DNA of 64,000 nucleotides from Variovorax gossypii (GTDB lineage Bacteria > Pseudomonadota > Gammaproteobacteria > Burkholderiales > Burkholderiaceae_C), in assembly GCF_003965815.1 (NCBI RefSeq), contig NZ_RXOE01000010.1:1-64000 (forward strand). Direction: 5' to 3'. The number at the start of each line of letters is the position of its first letter. Position 1 is the stretch's first letter. This document shows, piece after piece, positions 16,843 through 26,294 of the stretch. Position numbers and translations under genes: made by a program. The notes beneath the pieces were generated by a model. That model was not told the DNA's origin and ran no database searches. It saw only the letters and a program-made list of their open reading frames with translations.

Positions 16843-19800
16843 CTAGAAATCCGCGCAGCCGTTGCGCTTCTCGGTGTCGACGCAGCTCGACAGGTTGGGC
16901 CGGGAGCGCACGCGCGACCATTCGCGCGCCAGCACGTCGCCGCCCTGCGTCGCGCGGTCGCCTTCCAGCGGCCCGGTGGCGAAGCAGATCGGCGGCGGGC
17001 CGATGTTGCGGTCGTACACCCAGGTGGCGGGCAGGTCGCGCAGCGTGTCGGGGCGCGGCAGGTCGGGCACGCCGCCCACGAAGAGGTTGCCCGGCACCAC
17101 GTTGACCCTGTAGCCCTCTGCCGAGGTGAAGGCGCCGTTGATCGGGTACACGCCCGGCGGGCTGGCCTGCAGCGCGGGCGAGAACATGAAGCCCGCGAAG
17201 CCCGCGCCCGTGTCGCCCAGGATCAGCCCCGTCACGAGGTAGCTGAAGAGCGGGTTCGGATAGCCGAAGGGCCTGGTCGCATTGCCGATGAGCACCGTGG
17301 CCACCGGCTGCTGCGCGTAGATGAAGTGATTGGCGCCCGCGGGGATGCTCACCGCGCACAGGCCCGAGTAGGCGCAGTGGTACAGGTTGGGATAGATGCC
17401 CGACCCCGCGAGCCCGCCGCGCGTCTCGCCCACCCAGGTGTCGGCCCACACGCGCCACGGTGCGCCGGTGATGCTGTAGCCGCCGGTGTTCTGGAAGCGC
17501 GACCCCGCCACCAGGTCGGCTCCGCTGGTGCTGCTCACGTTGGTGCCCAGCAGCAAGTCGCCGCTCAGGGTGCGCACGAACACGGTGTCGGCCGCCATCG
17601 AGCCGGCCGACACGACCTGCGGCGCATTGCCCGCCGCGTCGTAGCCGGTGACGCTCACCGAACCCAGCTTGACGGTGTCGACGTCCACGTACCTGAATGC
17701 GCCGGCCGCGCCGCCGCCCAAGGTGTCGGCACTGACGTTGTTCGCCGCCTGGTCCAGCAGCACGCTGCCGCCGGTGGAGCGCGCCAGCAGCGTGCCGGCG
17801 GTGATCGGCGCGGCTGCCGTCTGCGTGATGTTGCCGCCGGAGATCAGCCCCACGGTCGAAGCCGTGAGCGCACCGCCGAGCTGGATGCCGCCGCCCCCGC
17901 CGGTGTTCTGCAGGGTCAGCGCGCCGGGCACGGTGAGCGGGCCCACCACGTTGATGCTGCCGGCGTGCGCGTTGCTGCCGGCCACGATGGTGGGCGCGTC
18001 GAGCCGCGTGAACTCGTCGGCCGACACCGCGAAGCCGTTGGCCGCAGTGCCGCCGAGCGTGATGGTGTTGGCCGTGCGGTCCGCCGCGTTGCCGGCCGCG
18101 TCCACGCCACCGGGGCGCAGGTTCAGCACGTTGCCGGCGCGCACAGTGCCGGTCAGCACCACCGCGTCGGTGCTGCCGTCGTTGCTCGCGCGCAGCACCA
18201 CGTTGCGGTTGCCGTCGATGCGTCCGCCGGTGCCGAGGGTGATGCCCGTTCCGTTGGCCTGCGACTCGCCCGCCACGTCGATGTCGCCGACGCCCAGCGT
18301 GGTGACCAGCGCGTTGTTGGCGATCAGCACGCCGCCCGATGTGCCGCTCATGGCGCCCGGCGTCACGAGGCCGCGGATGCCGATGTTGCCGTCGACGCTG
18401 CGCACCGTGACGTTGCTGAGGTCGACGGCCTGCACGGCCAGCGGCCCGGTGCTCGGGTCCGTCACGCCGCTGCCGATGCCCACGATGGAGATGTCGCCGC
18501 TGGTGGTGAGGATCTGGCTGGGCCCGGTGCCCGCGCCGATGCGCACGCCAGTGCCGCCGGGTGCCGTGCCCGAGATCGACACGTCGCCGGTGCTGCTCTG
18601 GATGGTCGCGCCGCTCAGCTGCACGGTGGCGGTGAAGCCCGAGAAGGTGGGCGTGCCGCGCTTGCCCGTGATCTGCACCGAGCCGCCGGGGCCTGCGTCG
18701 CCCAGCGCAGTGGTCCGCGTATCGATCGTGGTGTTGGTAATGCCGATCGCCTGGTTGCCAGAGGGGCTGGTGTCGGCCGTCATCGTGACGTTGCCGCCGT
18801 TGGTGGCGATCTTCGCGCCGGTGAGGAAGATCGATCCGCCCTGCCCGCCCACGCCGGCGTTGAACACGACGTTGAGCGCGCCCGAGTTCGACTGGATCGA
18901 GTTGTTGCTGAAGGCGTTGATGTTGTGCGCCGCGTCGAGCTCGAAGGTGAGCGGCGTGGAGCCCTTGCTGCGCACGATGGCCGCGTCGGCCGCGAAGGTG
19001 ATGTTGCCGTCGAAGGCGTTGCCGCCGGTGCCGGTGGTGATGGTGACGCTGGTGCCGCCGTCCAGCGCGTTGTTGATGTCGCCGTCCTGGATTGTCGAGT
19101 TCGCCAGCGGATCGAAGGGGTTGCCCGTGAGGCTGCCCGATGCGGTGCCGTGCGCGATGTTGACGTTGTAGGGGTCGATGGTCCACTTGCCCGCGGTGCC
19201 CACGGGCGCCGCGGCGTCCACGCGCAGGCCGGTCAGGTCGAAGTGCGCGGCGGAGGTCTCGATGTTGCCGCCGTTGCCTCCGCTCGCGCCGCCGCGCGCC
19301 GACAGGCTGCCGTAGCCGCGCAGCGTGTCGCCCGCGATCACGTTGATCGTGCCGCCGTTGCCGGAGGCAGATTTCGCATCGGCGCGCAGGCTGACCTGGT
19401 CGCTGATGGCGATGGTGTTGGTGGCGCGCACGTCGATGGTGCCGGACTGGCCCGCGCCGCCCGCGTCGACGGTGGTCACGTCGTCGAACGAATCGAGCAC
19501 CAGCACGTTGCGCCCGGCGAGGCTGACGGTGCCGCCCGCGCCGGTGCTGCTCGACACATCGAGCACCGGCAGGAAGACGGTGCCCGAGGGCACGTCGCGC
19601 ACGTTCACGCGCCCCACGCGCACGTCGCCGCCGCGCCCGTCGATCGCGATGCGCCCGCCCTCGGCGCGCACGGTGCCGCCGGCCTCCATCGCGAGTGCCA
19701 CCGCCGATGCGTCGTCGCCGATGGTCGCGGCGCCGCCGTCCACCGTGAAGCTCTTGCCGCCCGCCGTGCCCGAGATCGATATGTCGCGCCCCTTGCCGGC

Positions 19801-22245
19801 CGTGATGCTGCCGCCGAAGATGGTCACGCCGTTGCCGGCGGCGTAGGCCACGCCGGCGCCGCCGTTGGCGGCCGATGCCGAGGTAAGGAAGGCGCTGTTC
19901 GCCGTGAGGCCCTGCATGTCGCCGCCGGTGCCGTCGATGGCCACGCGCCCGCCGGAGTCGATGGTCACGCCGCGCATCGAGATGCCGCCGACGTTGCTCG
20001 TCGTCACGTCGGGGAAGGAGCTGTCGACGAAGTCCACCGTGCCGCCGTACACCGCCGCGGGGTCGGTGGCGGTCCAGCTGCGCGAGCTGCCGGTGATGCT
20101 CACGTCGCCCGTGCCGGTGCGCAGCACCGTGCTGTTGCCCTCGGTGTTGTCGAGCAGCACGCCGCCCGCGCCGATGCCGCCCACGCCGGTGATGGCGATG
20201 TTGCCGCCGCCGGTGGTCAGGCTGGTGCCCGAGACCTGCACGCCGTCGGAGCTCACGTAGTAGCTCGGGTCGCCGGCCGAGGTGCTGGTGCCCTGCCCGC
20301 GCAGCGTGATGGAGCCGCTGCCGCCGCAGCTGCCGGAGGCCATCGCGCAAGTGTTCAGCGAGCTGTCGAACAGCGAGACGCCCGCGCGCCCGACATTCGG
20401 GCCGCCGTCGGTGGGCGCGATGCCGCCGACCGCGTAGCCGTTGGCCGCATCGCCCTGGCCGTAGAAGCGGATGTTGCCGCCGTTGGTGGCGATGCTCGCG
20501 TTGTTGAGCTCGATCACGCCGCCGTCGGAGCCGCCGGTCGCGTTGGCGTCGAAGTCGACGTGCAGCGCGCCGCTTTCCGAGCGGATCGACGAGCCGCTGG
20601 ACATGCGGACGTCGCGCAGCGAGTCGACCGTGAGGCGCGCGTCGCGTCCCTCGGTCTTGACGATGCTCGCGTTGTCCTGGAACACCACGTCGTTCGACTC
20701 GCCGTCGTTGGATCCGGTGCGCAGCTTCACGTCGGTGGCGCGGCCCAGCGCGCTGCCGATGGCGGTGGAGCTCACGCGCGTGTCGGCCGTGTTCAGGCCG
20801 TAGTTGTCCGGGTCGTAGACAGGCACCGTGTTGTCCACGTTGAGCGTGCCCTTCGAGTCGACCACCCAGGTGCCGTTGGCGCCGCTCGCGCCGCCCGCCG
20901 CGTCGATCTGCGCGAGCTCCGTCACCTCGACCTGCCGGGCCGCGGTGGTGATGGTGCCGCCCGCGCCGCTGCCCGCGCCGCGCGCCTGGATCTGGCCGGA
21001 GACGTGCGTGTAGTCGGCGCTCAGGCCCACCGTGCCGCCCTGCCCGTTCGCGCCGGTGGCGTTGCTGCGCAGCGCCGAGTCGGGCGACATGCTCACTGCC
21101 GCGTTGCCCGTCACCTGGATGCTGCCGCCGTTGCTGCCGCTGGCGTCCGCCGTCAGCCCCGACAGGCGCACGTAGTCCGCGCTCGCGGTGATCGAGCCGC
21201 CGGCCACGCCGGCTTCGGAGCCGGTCGCGTCGATGGTGCCGCCCAGCAGCATCTCGTTGGTGCGCGCGGCCGACTGGCCGCCGTCGAGCACGATCTCGCC
21301 GTTGCGTGTGGACAGCGAGCGCGCACGGATCACGCCGGTCTGGCTCACCACCAGCTGGCGTGCGTCCACGTCGGCAGCGGCAGCCATCAGCACCACGCGG
21401 CCGCCGTCGGCCGTGACCTTGCCGGTGCTCGTGTTCATGAGCTGGGCGGTGGTGGTCTTGTCGGTGGCCTGCAGGTCGGCGAGCTTGAAGGTGGTCTGCC
21501 CGTCCAGCGGCACCTTGAATGTGGTGAGCCCGTCGCCGTCGAAGTCCAGGTTCATCGTGAGCTTGCTGGCCGACACCAGGCCCACCGAGCCGCGCGCGAC
21601 GTTGATCTCGCCGTCGTTGCGCACCGAGCCGCCGACCAGCGCCACGGTGCCGCCCGGCGCGGCGGTGATCGACGCGCCCTGCTCCAGCCTCACCTGCGCC
21701 ATGCTGTTGGCCGGCCCCACGAAGACCAGCTGCTCGCTCTTGTCGAAAGCCTTGTTCTCCGAGCCCGCCGGCATGAAATTGCTGTTGGCGATGTCCAGCG
21801 TGGACGCCACCAGCCCGCCCACGTTGACCGACGCACCGTTGCCGAACACGATGCCGCTCGGGTTGATGAGGAACACGCTGCCGCCCGGCAGGTTGGGGTT
21901 GCCGATCAGCGATGTCCTCAGCGTGCCGTCGATGCGCGAGGCCTGGATGGTGCCCCCGTCGCCCACCACGCGGTTGAGCAGCACCGCGCGCGTGCTCGGC
22001 TGCGCGATGTTGACCGTGCCGCCCGCGCCGATGGAGAAGGTCTGCCAGCTGGCGATGCCGCGCATCATCGGCTGGGTGATGCTCATGACGCTGCCGCTCT
22101 GCGTCATGGTGACGCCGCCGGCAATGGAGTTGAAGCCCGTGGGCAGCACCTGCGCCATGGCGGGCGCGGCTCCTGCGCAGATCAGCGACAGCGCGAGCGG
22201 GCGCAGTTGCAGCCGCCGTTGTGTGAATCGGTTGCGTTGCTTCAT
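16843..22245 (-). CDS. Large TpsA exoprotein / filamentous haemagglutinin-like adhesin
   Basis: An 1800-residue secreted protein of a two-partner secretion system. A signal peptide (1-31, cut at AMA-Q) is followed by the TPS secretion domain (about 32-270), with the typical NIAQPSTRAVLLNRVVG and FLINPSGIVFGNGASVNVGG motifs. About 1300 residues of Gly/Ser/Thr/Val-rich repetitive sequence follow, predicted to form a right-handed beta-helix. Near the C-terminus is an MBG-like segment (RPFGYPNPLFSYLVTG). The last residues hold a pair, Cys1788 and Cys1797, similar in placement to the HMW1 anchor. It starts 2 bases after the tpsB stop. It probably stays attached at the cell surface. Confidence 0.92.
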   Translation of the reverse strand: MKQRNRFTQRRLQLRPLALSLICAGAAPAMAQVLPTGFNSIAGGVTMTQSGSVMSITQPMMRGIASWQTFSIGAGGTVNIAQPSTRAVLLNRVVGDGGTIQASRIDGTLRTSLIGNPNLPGGSVFLINPSGIVFGNGASVNVGGLVASTLDIANSNFMPAGSENKAFDKSEQLVFVGPANSMAQVRLEQGASITAAPGGTVALVGGSVRNDGEINVARGSVGLVSASKLTMNLDFDGDGLTTFKVPLDGQTTFKLADLQATDKTTTAQLMNTSTGKVTADGGRVVLMAAAADVDARQLVVSQTGVIRARSLSTRNGEIVLDGGQSAARTNEMLLGGTIDATGSEAGVAGGSITASADYVRLSGLTADASGSNGGSIQVTGNAAVSMSPDSALRSNATGANGQGGTVGLSADYTHVSGQIQARGAGSGAGGTITTAARQVEVTELAQIDAAGGASGANGTWVVDSKGTLNVDNTVPVYDPDNYGLNTADTRVSSTAIGSALGRATDVKLRTGSNDGESNDVVFQDNASIVKTEGRDARLTVDSLRDVRMSSGSSIRSESGALHVDFDANATGGSDGGVIELNNASIATNGGNIRFYGQGDAANGYAVGGIAPTDGGPNVGRAGVSLFDSSLNTCAMASGSCGGSGSITLRGQGTSTSAGDPSYYVSSDGVQVSGTSLTTGGGNIAITGVGGIGAGGVLLDNTEGNSTVLRTGTGDVSITGSSRSWTATDPAAVYGGTVDFVDSSFPDVTTSNVGGISMRGVTIDSGGRVAIDGTGGDMQGLTANSAFLTSASAANGGAGVAYAAGNGVTIFGGSITAGKGRDISISGTAGGKSFTVDGGAATIGDDASAVALAMEAGGTVRAEGGRIAIDGRGGDVRVGRVNVRDVPSGTVFLPVLDVSSSTGAGGTVSLAGRNVLVLDSFDDVTTVDAGGAGQSGTIDVRATNTIAISDQVSLRADAKSASGNGGTINVIAGDTLRGYGSLSARGGASGGNGGNIETSAAHFDLTGLRVDAAAPVGTAGKWTIDPYNVNIAHGTASGSLTGNPFDPLANSTIQDGDINNALDGGTSVTITTGTGGNAFDGNITFAADAAIVRSKGSTPLTFELDAAHNINAFSNNSIQSNSGALNVVFNAGVGGQGGSIFLTGAKIATNGGNVTMTADTSPSGNQAIGITNTTIDTRTTALGDAGPGGSVQITGKRGTPTFSGFTATVQLSGATIQSSTGDVSISGTAPGGTGVRIGAGTGPSQILTTSGDISIVGIGSGVTDPSTGPLAVQAVDLSNVTVRSVDGNIGIRGLVTPGAMSGTSGGVLIANNALVTTLGVGDIDVAGESQANGTGITLGTGGRIDGNRNVVLRASNDGSTDAVVLTGTVRAGNVLNLRPGGVDAAGNAADRTANTITLGGTAANGFAVSADEFTRLDAPTIVAGSNAHAGSINVVGPLTVPGALTLQNTGGGGGIQLGGALTASTVGLISGGNITQTAAAPITAGTLLARSTGGSVLLDQAANNVSADTLGGGAAGAFRYVDVDTVKLGSVSVTGYDAAGNAPQVVSAGSMAADTVFVRTLSGDLLLGTNVSSTSGADLVAGSRFQNTGGYSITGAPWRVWADTWVGETRGGLAGSGIYPNLYHCAYSGLCAVSIPAGANHFIYAQQPVATVLIGNATRPFGYPNPLFSYLVTGLILGDTGAGFAGFMFSPALQASPPGVYPINGAFTSAEGYRVNVVPGNLFVGGVPDLPRPDTLRDLPATWVYDRNIGPPPICFATGPLEGDRATQGGDVLAREWSRVRSRPNLSSCVDTEKRNGCADF

Positions 22246-22247
22246 GG

Positions 22248-23978
22248 TCAGAACGCCTTGATGAGCTGCACGAAGAGGCGGGGGTTGCGCCCGCCTCCGT
22301 CTGTCTGCGCGGGCGGCGTGCCGGCACGCCAGGCCAGCGTCGCGTTGATCGAGAAATTGCCGGGTCGCGACCAGCTCAGGCCGATGCCGTAGCCGCGCAG
22401 GCTGTGGCTGTTGACGCCGTCATAGGGCGTCGGGTTGCGCACGATCTTTCCGTGCGCTGCGTCGTAGAAGAGGAAAGGCGTGAGCTCCTCGTTGAGCGAC
22501 CAGCGCCATTCGACGGTGCCGATCACGCCCTGGTCCACCAGCAGTTCGCCCGAGGGGTAGGCGCGCACCGCGCGCGCGCCGCCGAGCGCGAGCTTCTCGG
22601 ACGCGTCGAGGTTCTTGCTCGCCCACTGGCCGCCGATCGACAGGTACAGCGAATGGCGCGGCACGATGGCCTGCAGGCGCGAGAGCTGGAAGCTCAGCTT
22701 GGTGAAGCCGCCTTCGGTGCGGTGGCCGGTGATGCCCCTGTCGAAGTCGCGGCTCTCGGGGTCGCGGATGGAGAGGTTGCCGTGGTACAGCGTGCCGGAG
22801 CTGGCCCAGTAGCCGCCGCCCAGCAGCTCGTCGCGGCGCTCCCAGGTCCAGCCCAGGCTCAGGCCGTTGACGCGCTTCTTCGAGTTGTAGTCGGCCGCGC
22901 GCAGTTCGTCGGTGAGGTCTTTCACGTCCACGCCCAGGCGCAGGAAGAGGTTCTGCTGCCGCTGGCGGATCACCGGGTAGCTCAGCGAGAAGTCGAGCAC
23001 GTTGGCCCGGCCGCGCGCGTCGAGGTCGGCGAACTGGCCTCCCAGCTCGTAGCTCACGCGCGACAGGCCCACGCCCGCGCGCAGCCCGCTGGTGCCGATG
23101 GGCGCCTCGTACGCGATGCGGCCGAACTGCAGTGCGTTGCTGTTGGAGACCATCAGGCGCATGTCGAGGTTGTCGCCGATGCCGAAGGGGCTGAGCCAGC
23201 GCGCGGTGCCGCCCACGCGGTAGCGGCCCGACTCCTTGGTGCCGTGGTTGTCGCCCTCGGCGGTGAAGGCCCAGCGCGGCGCGGCGGTCACTTCCACCGC
23301 GAGGTCGGTGGTGCCGGGCTGCGTGCCCTCCTGCAGGCCCGAGGACACCTTGACGCCGGGCTGGTCCGACAGCAGCAGCATCGCGCGCTCGTAGTCCGGC
23401 GCGCTCACGGCGGCACCGGGCTGCAGCGGCGCGAGGAAGCCGCGCACGCGCGACTCGGCAATGGGCGCATCGGGCGCGACCGTCACGTCGACCTTGCCGA
23501 GGCGGCCCTCGATCACGCTGATCTCGACGATGCCGTCGCGCACCGTCTGCACCGGCACCACGGCCTGCGCGAGGAAATAGCCTCGCTCCTTGTAGCGCGC
23601 CGTGATGGCCTTGGCGAGCTCTTCGAGATCGGACAGCGTCACGTCGCGGCCGATATAGGGGCCGGTGATGGCCTGCAGCTCCTCGTTGCTCAGCGCCTTC
23701 ACGCCGTTCAGGCGCAGGTCGTTGAGCTTGAATGTCGCGCCGGCGGGTCCGCCCGTGTTGCGCGGCGGCGCGGGCAGGCTCTGCGGGGCTACGGCGCCGG
23801 TGGGCGCCTGCGCGATCGGGCGATCGCAGGCACCGCAGGGGTCCTTGGTGGGCAACAGCTCGGTGGCGTTGCCGTCCGCTTCGGCTGCGTGCGTGCGCTG
23901 GGCCGCGACGAGCAGCGTCGCGCTGACCAGGGCCGTGACCGCGAAGGCGATCGGCGTGGGACGTTGACGGACTTTCAT
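22248..23978 (-). CDS. TpsB outer-membrane translocator (ShlB/FhaC/HecB family)
   Basis: A 576-residue outer-membrane protein that exports its TpsA partner. It has a signal peptide (about 1-31), a Pro-rich plug-like linker, two POTRA domains (about 75-150, FKLNDLRLNGVKALSNEEL; and about 150-225, VSVIEGRLGKVDV), then a 16-strand barrel with the conserved GGARAVRAYPSGE loop that reaches back into the pore. It ends in an aromatic residue (LIKAF), as expected for BAM-dependent insertion. It lies between the CHAT gene (1-base gap upstream) and tpsA (2-base gap downstream), so all three are probably made from one transcript. Confidence 0.93.
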   Translation of the reverse strand: MKVRQRPTPIAFAVTALVSATLLVAAQRTHAAEADGNATELLPTKDPCGACDRPIAQAPTGAVAPQSLPAPPRNTGGPAGATFKLNDLRLNGVKALSNEELQAITGPYIGRDVTLSDLEELAKAITARYKERGYFLAQAVVPVQTVRDGIVEISVIEGRLGKVDVTVAPDAPIAESRVRGFLAPLQPGAAVSAPDYERAMLLLSDQPGVKVSSGLQEGTQPGTTDLAVEVTAAPRWAFTAEGDNHGTKESGRYRVGGTARWLSPFGIGDNLDMRLMVSNSNALQFGRIAYEAPIGTSGLRAGVGLSRVSYELGGQFADLDARGRANVLDFSLSYPVIRQRQQNLFLRLGVDVKDLTDELRAADYNSKKRVNGLSLGWTWERRDELLGGGYWASSGTLYHGNLSIRDPESRDFDRGITGHRTEGGFTKLSFQLSRLQAIVPRHSLYLSIGGQWASKNLDASEKLALGGARAVRAYPSGELLVDQGVIGTVEWRWSLNEELTPFLFYDAAHGKIVRNPTPYDGVNSHSLRGYGIGLSWSRPGNFSINATLAWRAGTPPAQTDGGGRNPRLFVQLIKAF

Positions 23979-23979
23979 T

Positions 23980-26127
23980 TCAACTCCCGACCGTTAAGCG
24001 CCAGTTGCCGATCAGGTTGAACGGCGCCCAGAAGAAGGGATGGGACATCTTGGGATCCTTCAGCACCGCGAGCTGCCCGGCCTGCATGGCCTTCTGGATG
24101 TCGCGGCCTTTTGAGAGCTCGCCGTAGAGCGTGCCCATGAGCACCGCGGTGGCGTCGTCGGACACCGGCCACAGCGACGCGATCAGGCTGGAGCTGCCGG
24201 CCGACAGGAACGAGCGCGTGAAGCCCAGCACCTCGTCGCCCTGCGCGATGCGCCCGAGGCCCGATTCGCAAGCCGAGAGCGTGACCAGCGCGGTGCCGTC
24301 CATCGGAAGCCCGAGGATCTCGTGCGCTTCCAGGAAATTCTGCTTGCCGCCTTCGTTGGCCAGCAGGATGCGCGAGTACAGCGGATCGACCGCGTCGGCT
24401 TCGGCGTGCGCCGCCACGTGCATCAGCGGCGAGCGCGCGGCCACGTCGCGGAACTGGGTCTTGGTGGCGGCCGCGCCCATGTACACGGCGTTGCGCGGGA
24501 ACAGCCGCGCGAGCTGCTTCACCTCGGTCTCGGCACCGGGCAGGTCGTACTTGTCCTCGATGCGCGGATTGCCGAAGGCGGTGAGCGACGCGTTCACGCG
24601 CGGCGTGCGCTGCGCGAGCTGCACCGCGATGCTCATCGACGGCGCCACCGCCACCGGATGCGTCTCGATGATGTAGCGGCCGTCGAGCCGCAGCGCCTGG
24701 AACGGCAGGTAGTGCAGCGGCCCGTGCGGCACCACGACCAGCCGCTGCCCCGGCGCGAGGCCGAGCGGCCCGAGCAGCGCCGCGCCCAGCTTGTCGGCAT
24801 TGGTGATGGCGGTGCGGCGGCCGCGCACGATCGAATTGCGGAAGGTCTCGACCAGCTCGTTGAGCTCGTCGCGCTTCACCGCCACCGTCTTCTCGGCGAT
24901 GCTGCTGGGCCCCACCACCCACACCACGAGGCGGTCGGGCAGCGAATGGAACTGCACCACGCGCTCGTCGGCCGCCAGCGTGCGCTGCAGCGTGGCGAGG
25001 TCGACGGTGTTGGCGGCCTGCTCGTTGATCTTCGCGCGCCCGCGCACCGCGTCGAGCAGCGCGCGCGAACGGCTGTGCTCGCTCACCTCGAAGGCCTGGC
25101 GCGCATCGCCCGCGTCGCTGTAGATGGACACGCCGCGCTCGAACACCGTCTGCAGGTCCGAGAACAGGCCCATCTTGAATTCCTCGCTGCGGAACCTGGC
25201 GCGCACCTTGTCGACGTCGCCCAGCGCGCGGCCCACGGCCTCGGCCGCGGCCTGCTTCTGGCCCAGCGCGAGTTCGCTGCGCGCCACGCCGTCCCAGGCC
25301 CAGAGGCGGTAGTACTCGGTGTCTGCTCCCACCTGGCGCGCGGTGAGCGCGCGATACGCATCGCGCGCCTCGGCGGGCTTGTTCTCGGCCAGCAGCAGGC
25401 GGGCCCGGGTGCGATCGAGCTGCGCGGTGAGCGGCGCGTCCTTCGGCGGGGCCATGGTGCCGAGCACCTCGCGCGCCCGCGCCGGGTCACCCGATTCGAT
25501 CAGCGCATTGACCAGCGATGCCTGCACCAGCGGCGCATAGCGCTGCGAGCTGTTGGCCAGCGCCTCGTCATAGCTGAGCACCGCGCCTGCATAGTCGCCG
25601 CGGCGCGAGCGCACGTCGCCGATCACCTTCTGCACGGGGCCGACCACCAGCTTGGGGTCGCGCGCCTGGTGCCTGAGCGCTTCGCGTGCGAACTCCTCGG
25701 CCTTCTCGAGCTGGCCCGAGTAGCTGTAGACGATGGCCAGGTCGCGATTGGCCATGGCCATCAGGTTGGGGTCGTTGGTGGCGTTGGCCAGGTGCAGCGC
25801 CTTGCTCGCGGCACGCACGCTCTGGCGAAACTCGCCCGCCTCGGCCAGCGCGACGGCCTGGCTGCAGTACTGGTAGCCCGAGAGCTTGACCGAGTCCTGC
25901 CCGTAGAGCACGGCGCCTTCGCTGGTGAGGGCCAGCAGGGTGTCGGTGTCCGCAAGGCGGGCCTGCTCCATCCTGCTGGCCGCGGCCTCGGCACTCGTCG
26001 CCTGCTGCTGCGCCGAAGCCACCGAGCCGTAGCCCGCGAGAAGAATGCATGTCAGACCGAGCGCGCCTGCGATTCCCGCACGACGACGTGCAGGGCGCTC
26101 CCATCCCCATCTCGAAAACCACGCCAT
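23980..26127 (-). CDS. Exported TPR protein with CHAT (caspase-like) protease domain
   Basis: A 715-residue protein. A hydrophobic leader (about 19-39, ending SVASA-QQQ) indicates export. TPR-like helices fill about 80-350, and a CHAT domain follows at about 440-710. The caspase-type pair is present: His574 in HVAAHAEAD and Cys620 in TLSACESGLG, with the family motifs VVVPHGPLHYLPFQAL and SSLIASLWPVSDDAT. It is the first gene of an operon with tpsB and tpsA. I infer a periplasmic or surface protease or adaptor acting on the adhesin or the secretion pathway. Membership of the family is clear; substrate and activity are not known. Confidence 0.9.
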   Translation of the reverse strand: MAWFSRWGWERPARRRAGIAGALGLTCILLAGYGSVASAQQQATSAEAAASRMEQARLADTDTLLALTSEGAVLYGQDSVKLSGYQYCSQAVALAEAGEFRQSVRAASKALHLANATNDPNLMAMANRDLAIVYSYSGQLEKAEEFAREALRHQARDPKLVVGPVQKVIGDVRSRRGDYAGAVLSYDEALANSSQRYAPLVQASLVNALIESGDPARAREVLGTMAPPKDAPLTAQLDRTRARLLLAENKPAEARDAYRALTARQVGADTEYYRLWAWDGVARSELALGQKQAAAEAVGRALGDVDKVRARFRSEEFKMGLFSDLQTVFERGVSIYSDAGDARQAFEVSEHSRSRALLDAVRGRAKINEQAANTVDLATLQRTLAADERVVQFHSLPDRLVVWVVGPSSIAEKTVAVKRDELNELVETFRNSIVRGRRTAITNADKLGAALLGPLGLAPGQRLVVVPHGPLHYLPFQALRLDGRYIIETHPVAVAPSMSIAVQLAQRTPRVNASLTAFGNPRIEDKYDLPGAETEVKQLARLFPRNAVYMGAAATKTQFRDVAARSPLMHVAAHAEADAVDPLYSRILLANEGGKQNFLEAHEILGLPMDGTALVTLSACESGLGRIAQGDEVLGFTRSFLSAGSSSLIASLWPVSDDATAVLMGTLYGELSKGRDIQKAMQAGQLAVLKDPKMSHPFFWAPFNLIGNWRLTVGS

Positions 26128-26294
26128 TGGACCCCCGCGCGCGGCCCACGCATCCGCTTTGGCAGGATGCTCGACGTCGCGAAAGTGCGCGCCGTTCAGG
26201 CCTCGTGGGGGCGAAGTCTAGGAGTGGCCCTCTATGGCGCCTATTCGCAATACGGTCTAGCGCTAAAGGCTTAGAACCGGCCTCGCCGGCGGCC

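Noticed and set aside
17326..22392. A 1688-codon open frame antisense to the TpsA gene
   Set aside because: It is a by-product of high GC and the repetitive Gly/Ser-rich coding of tpsA. The product is an Ala/Arg/His/Val-rich string with no domain, and it crosses the tpsA-tpsB junction.
26256..26274. TAGCGCTA palindrome with neighbouring TTAG upstream of the CHAT gene as an operator
   Set aside because: Only eight bases are palindromic, with no second copy near related genes. It is not strong enough to list as a site.
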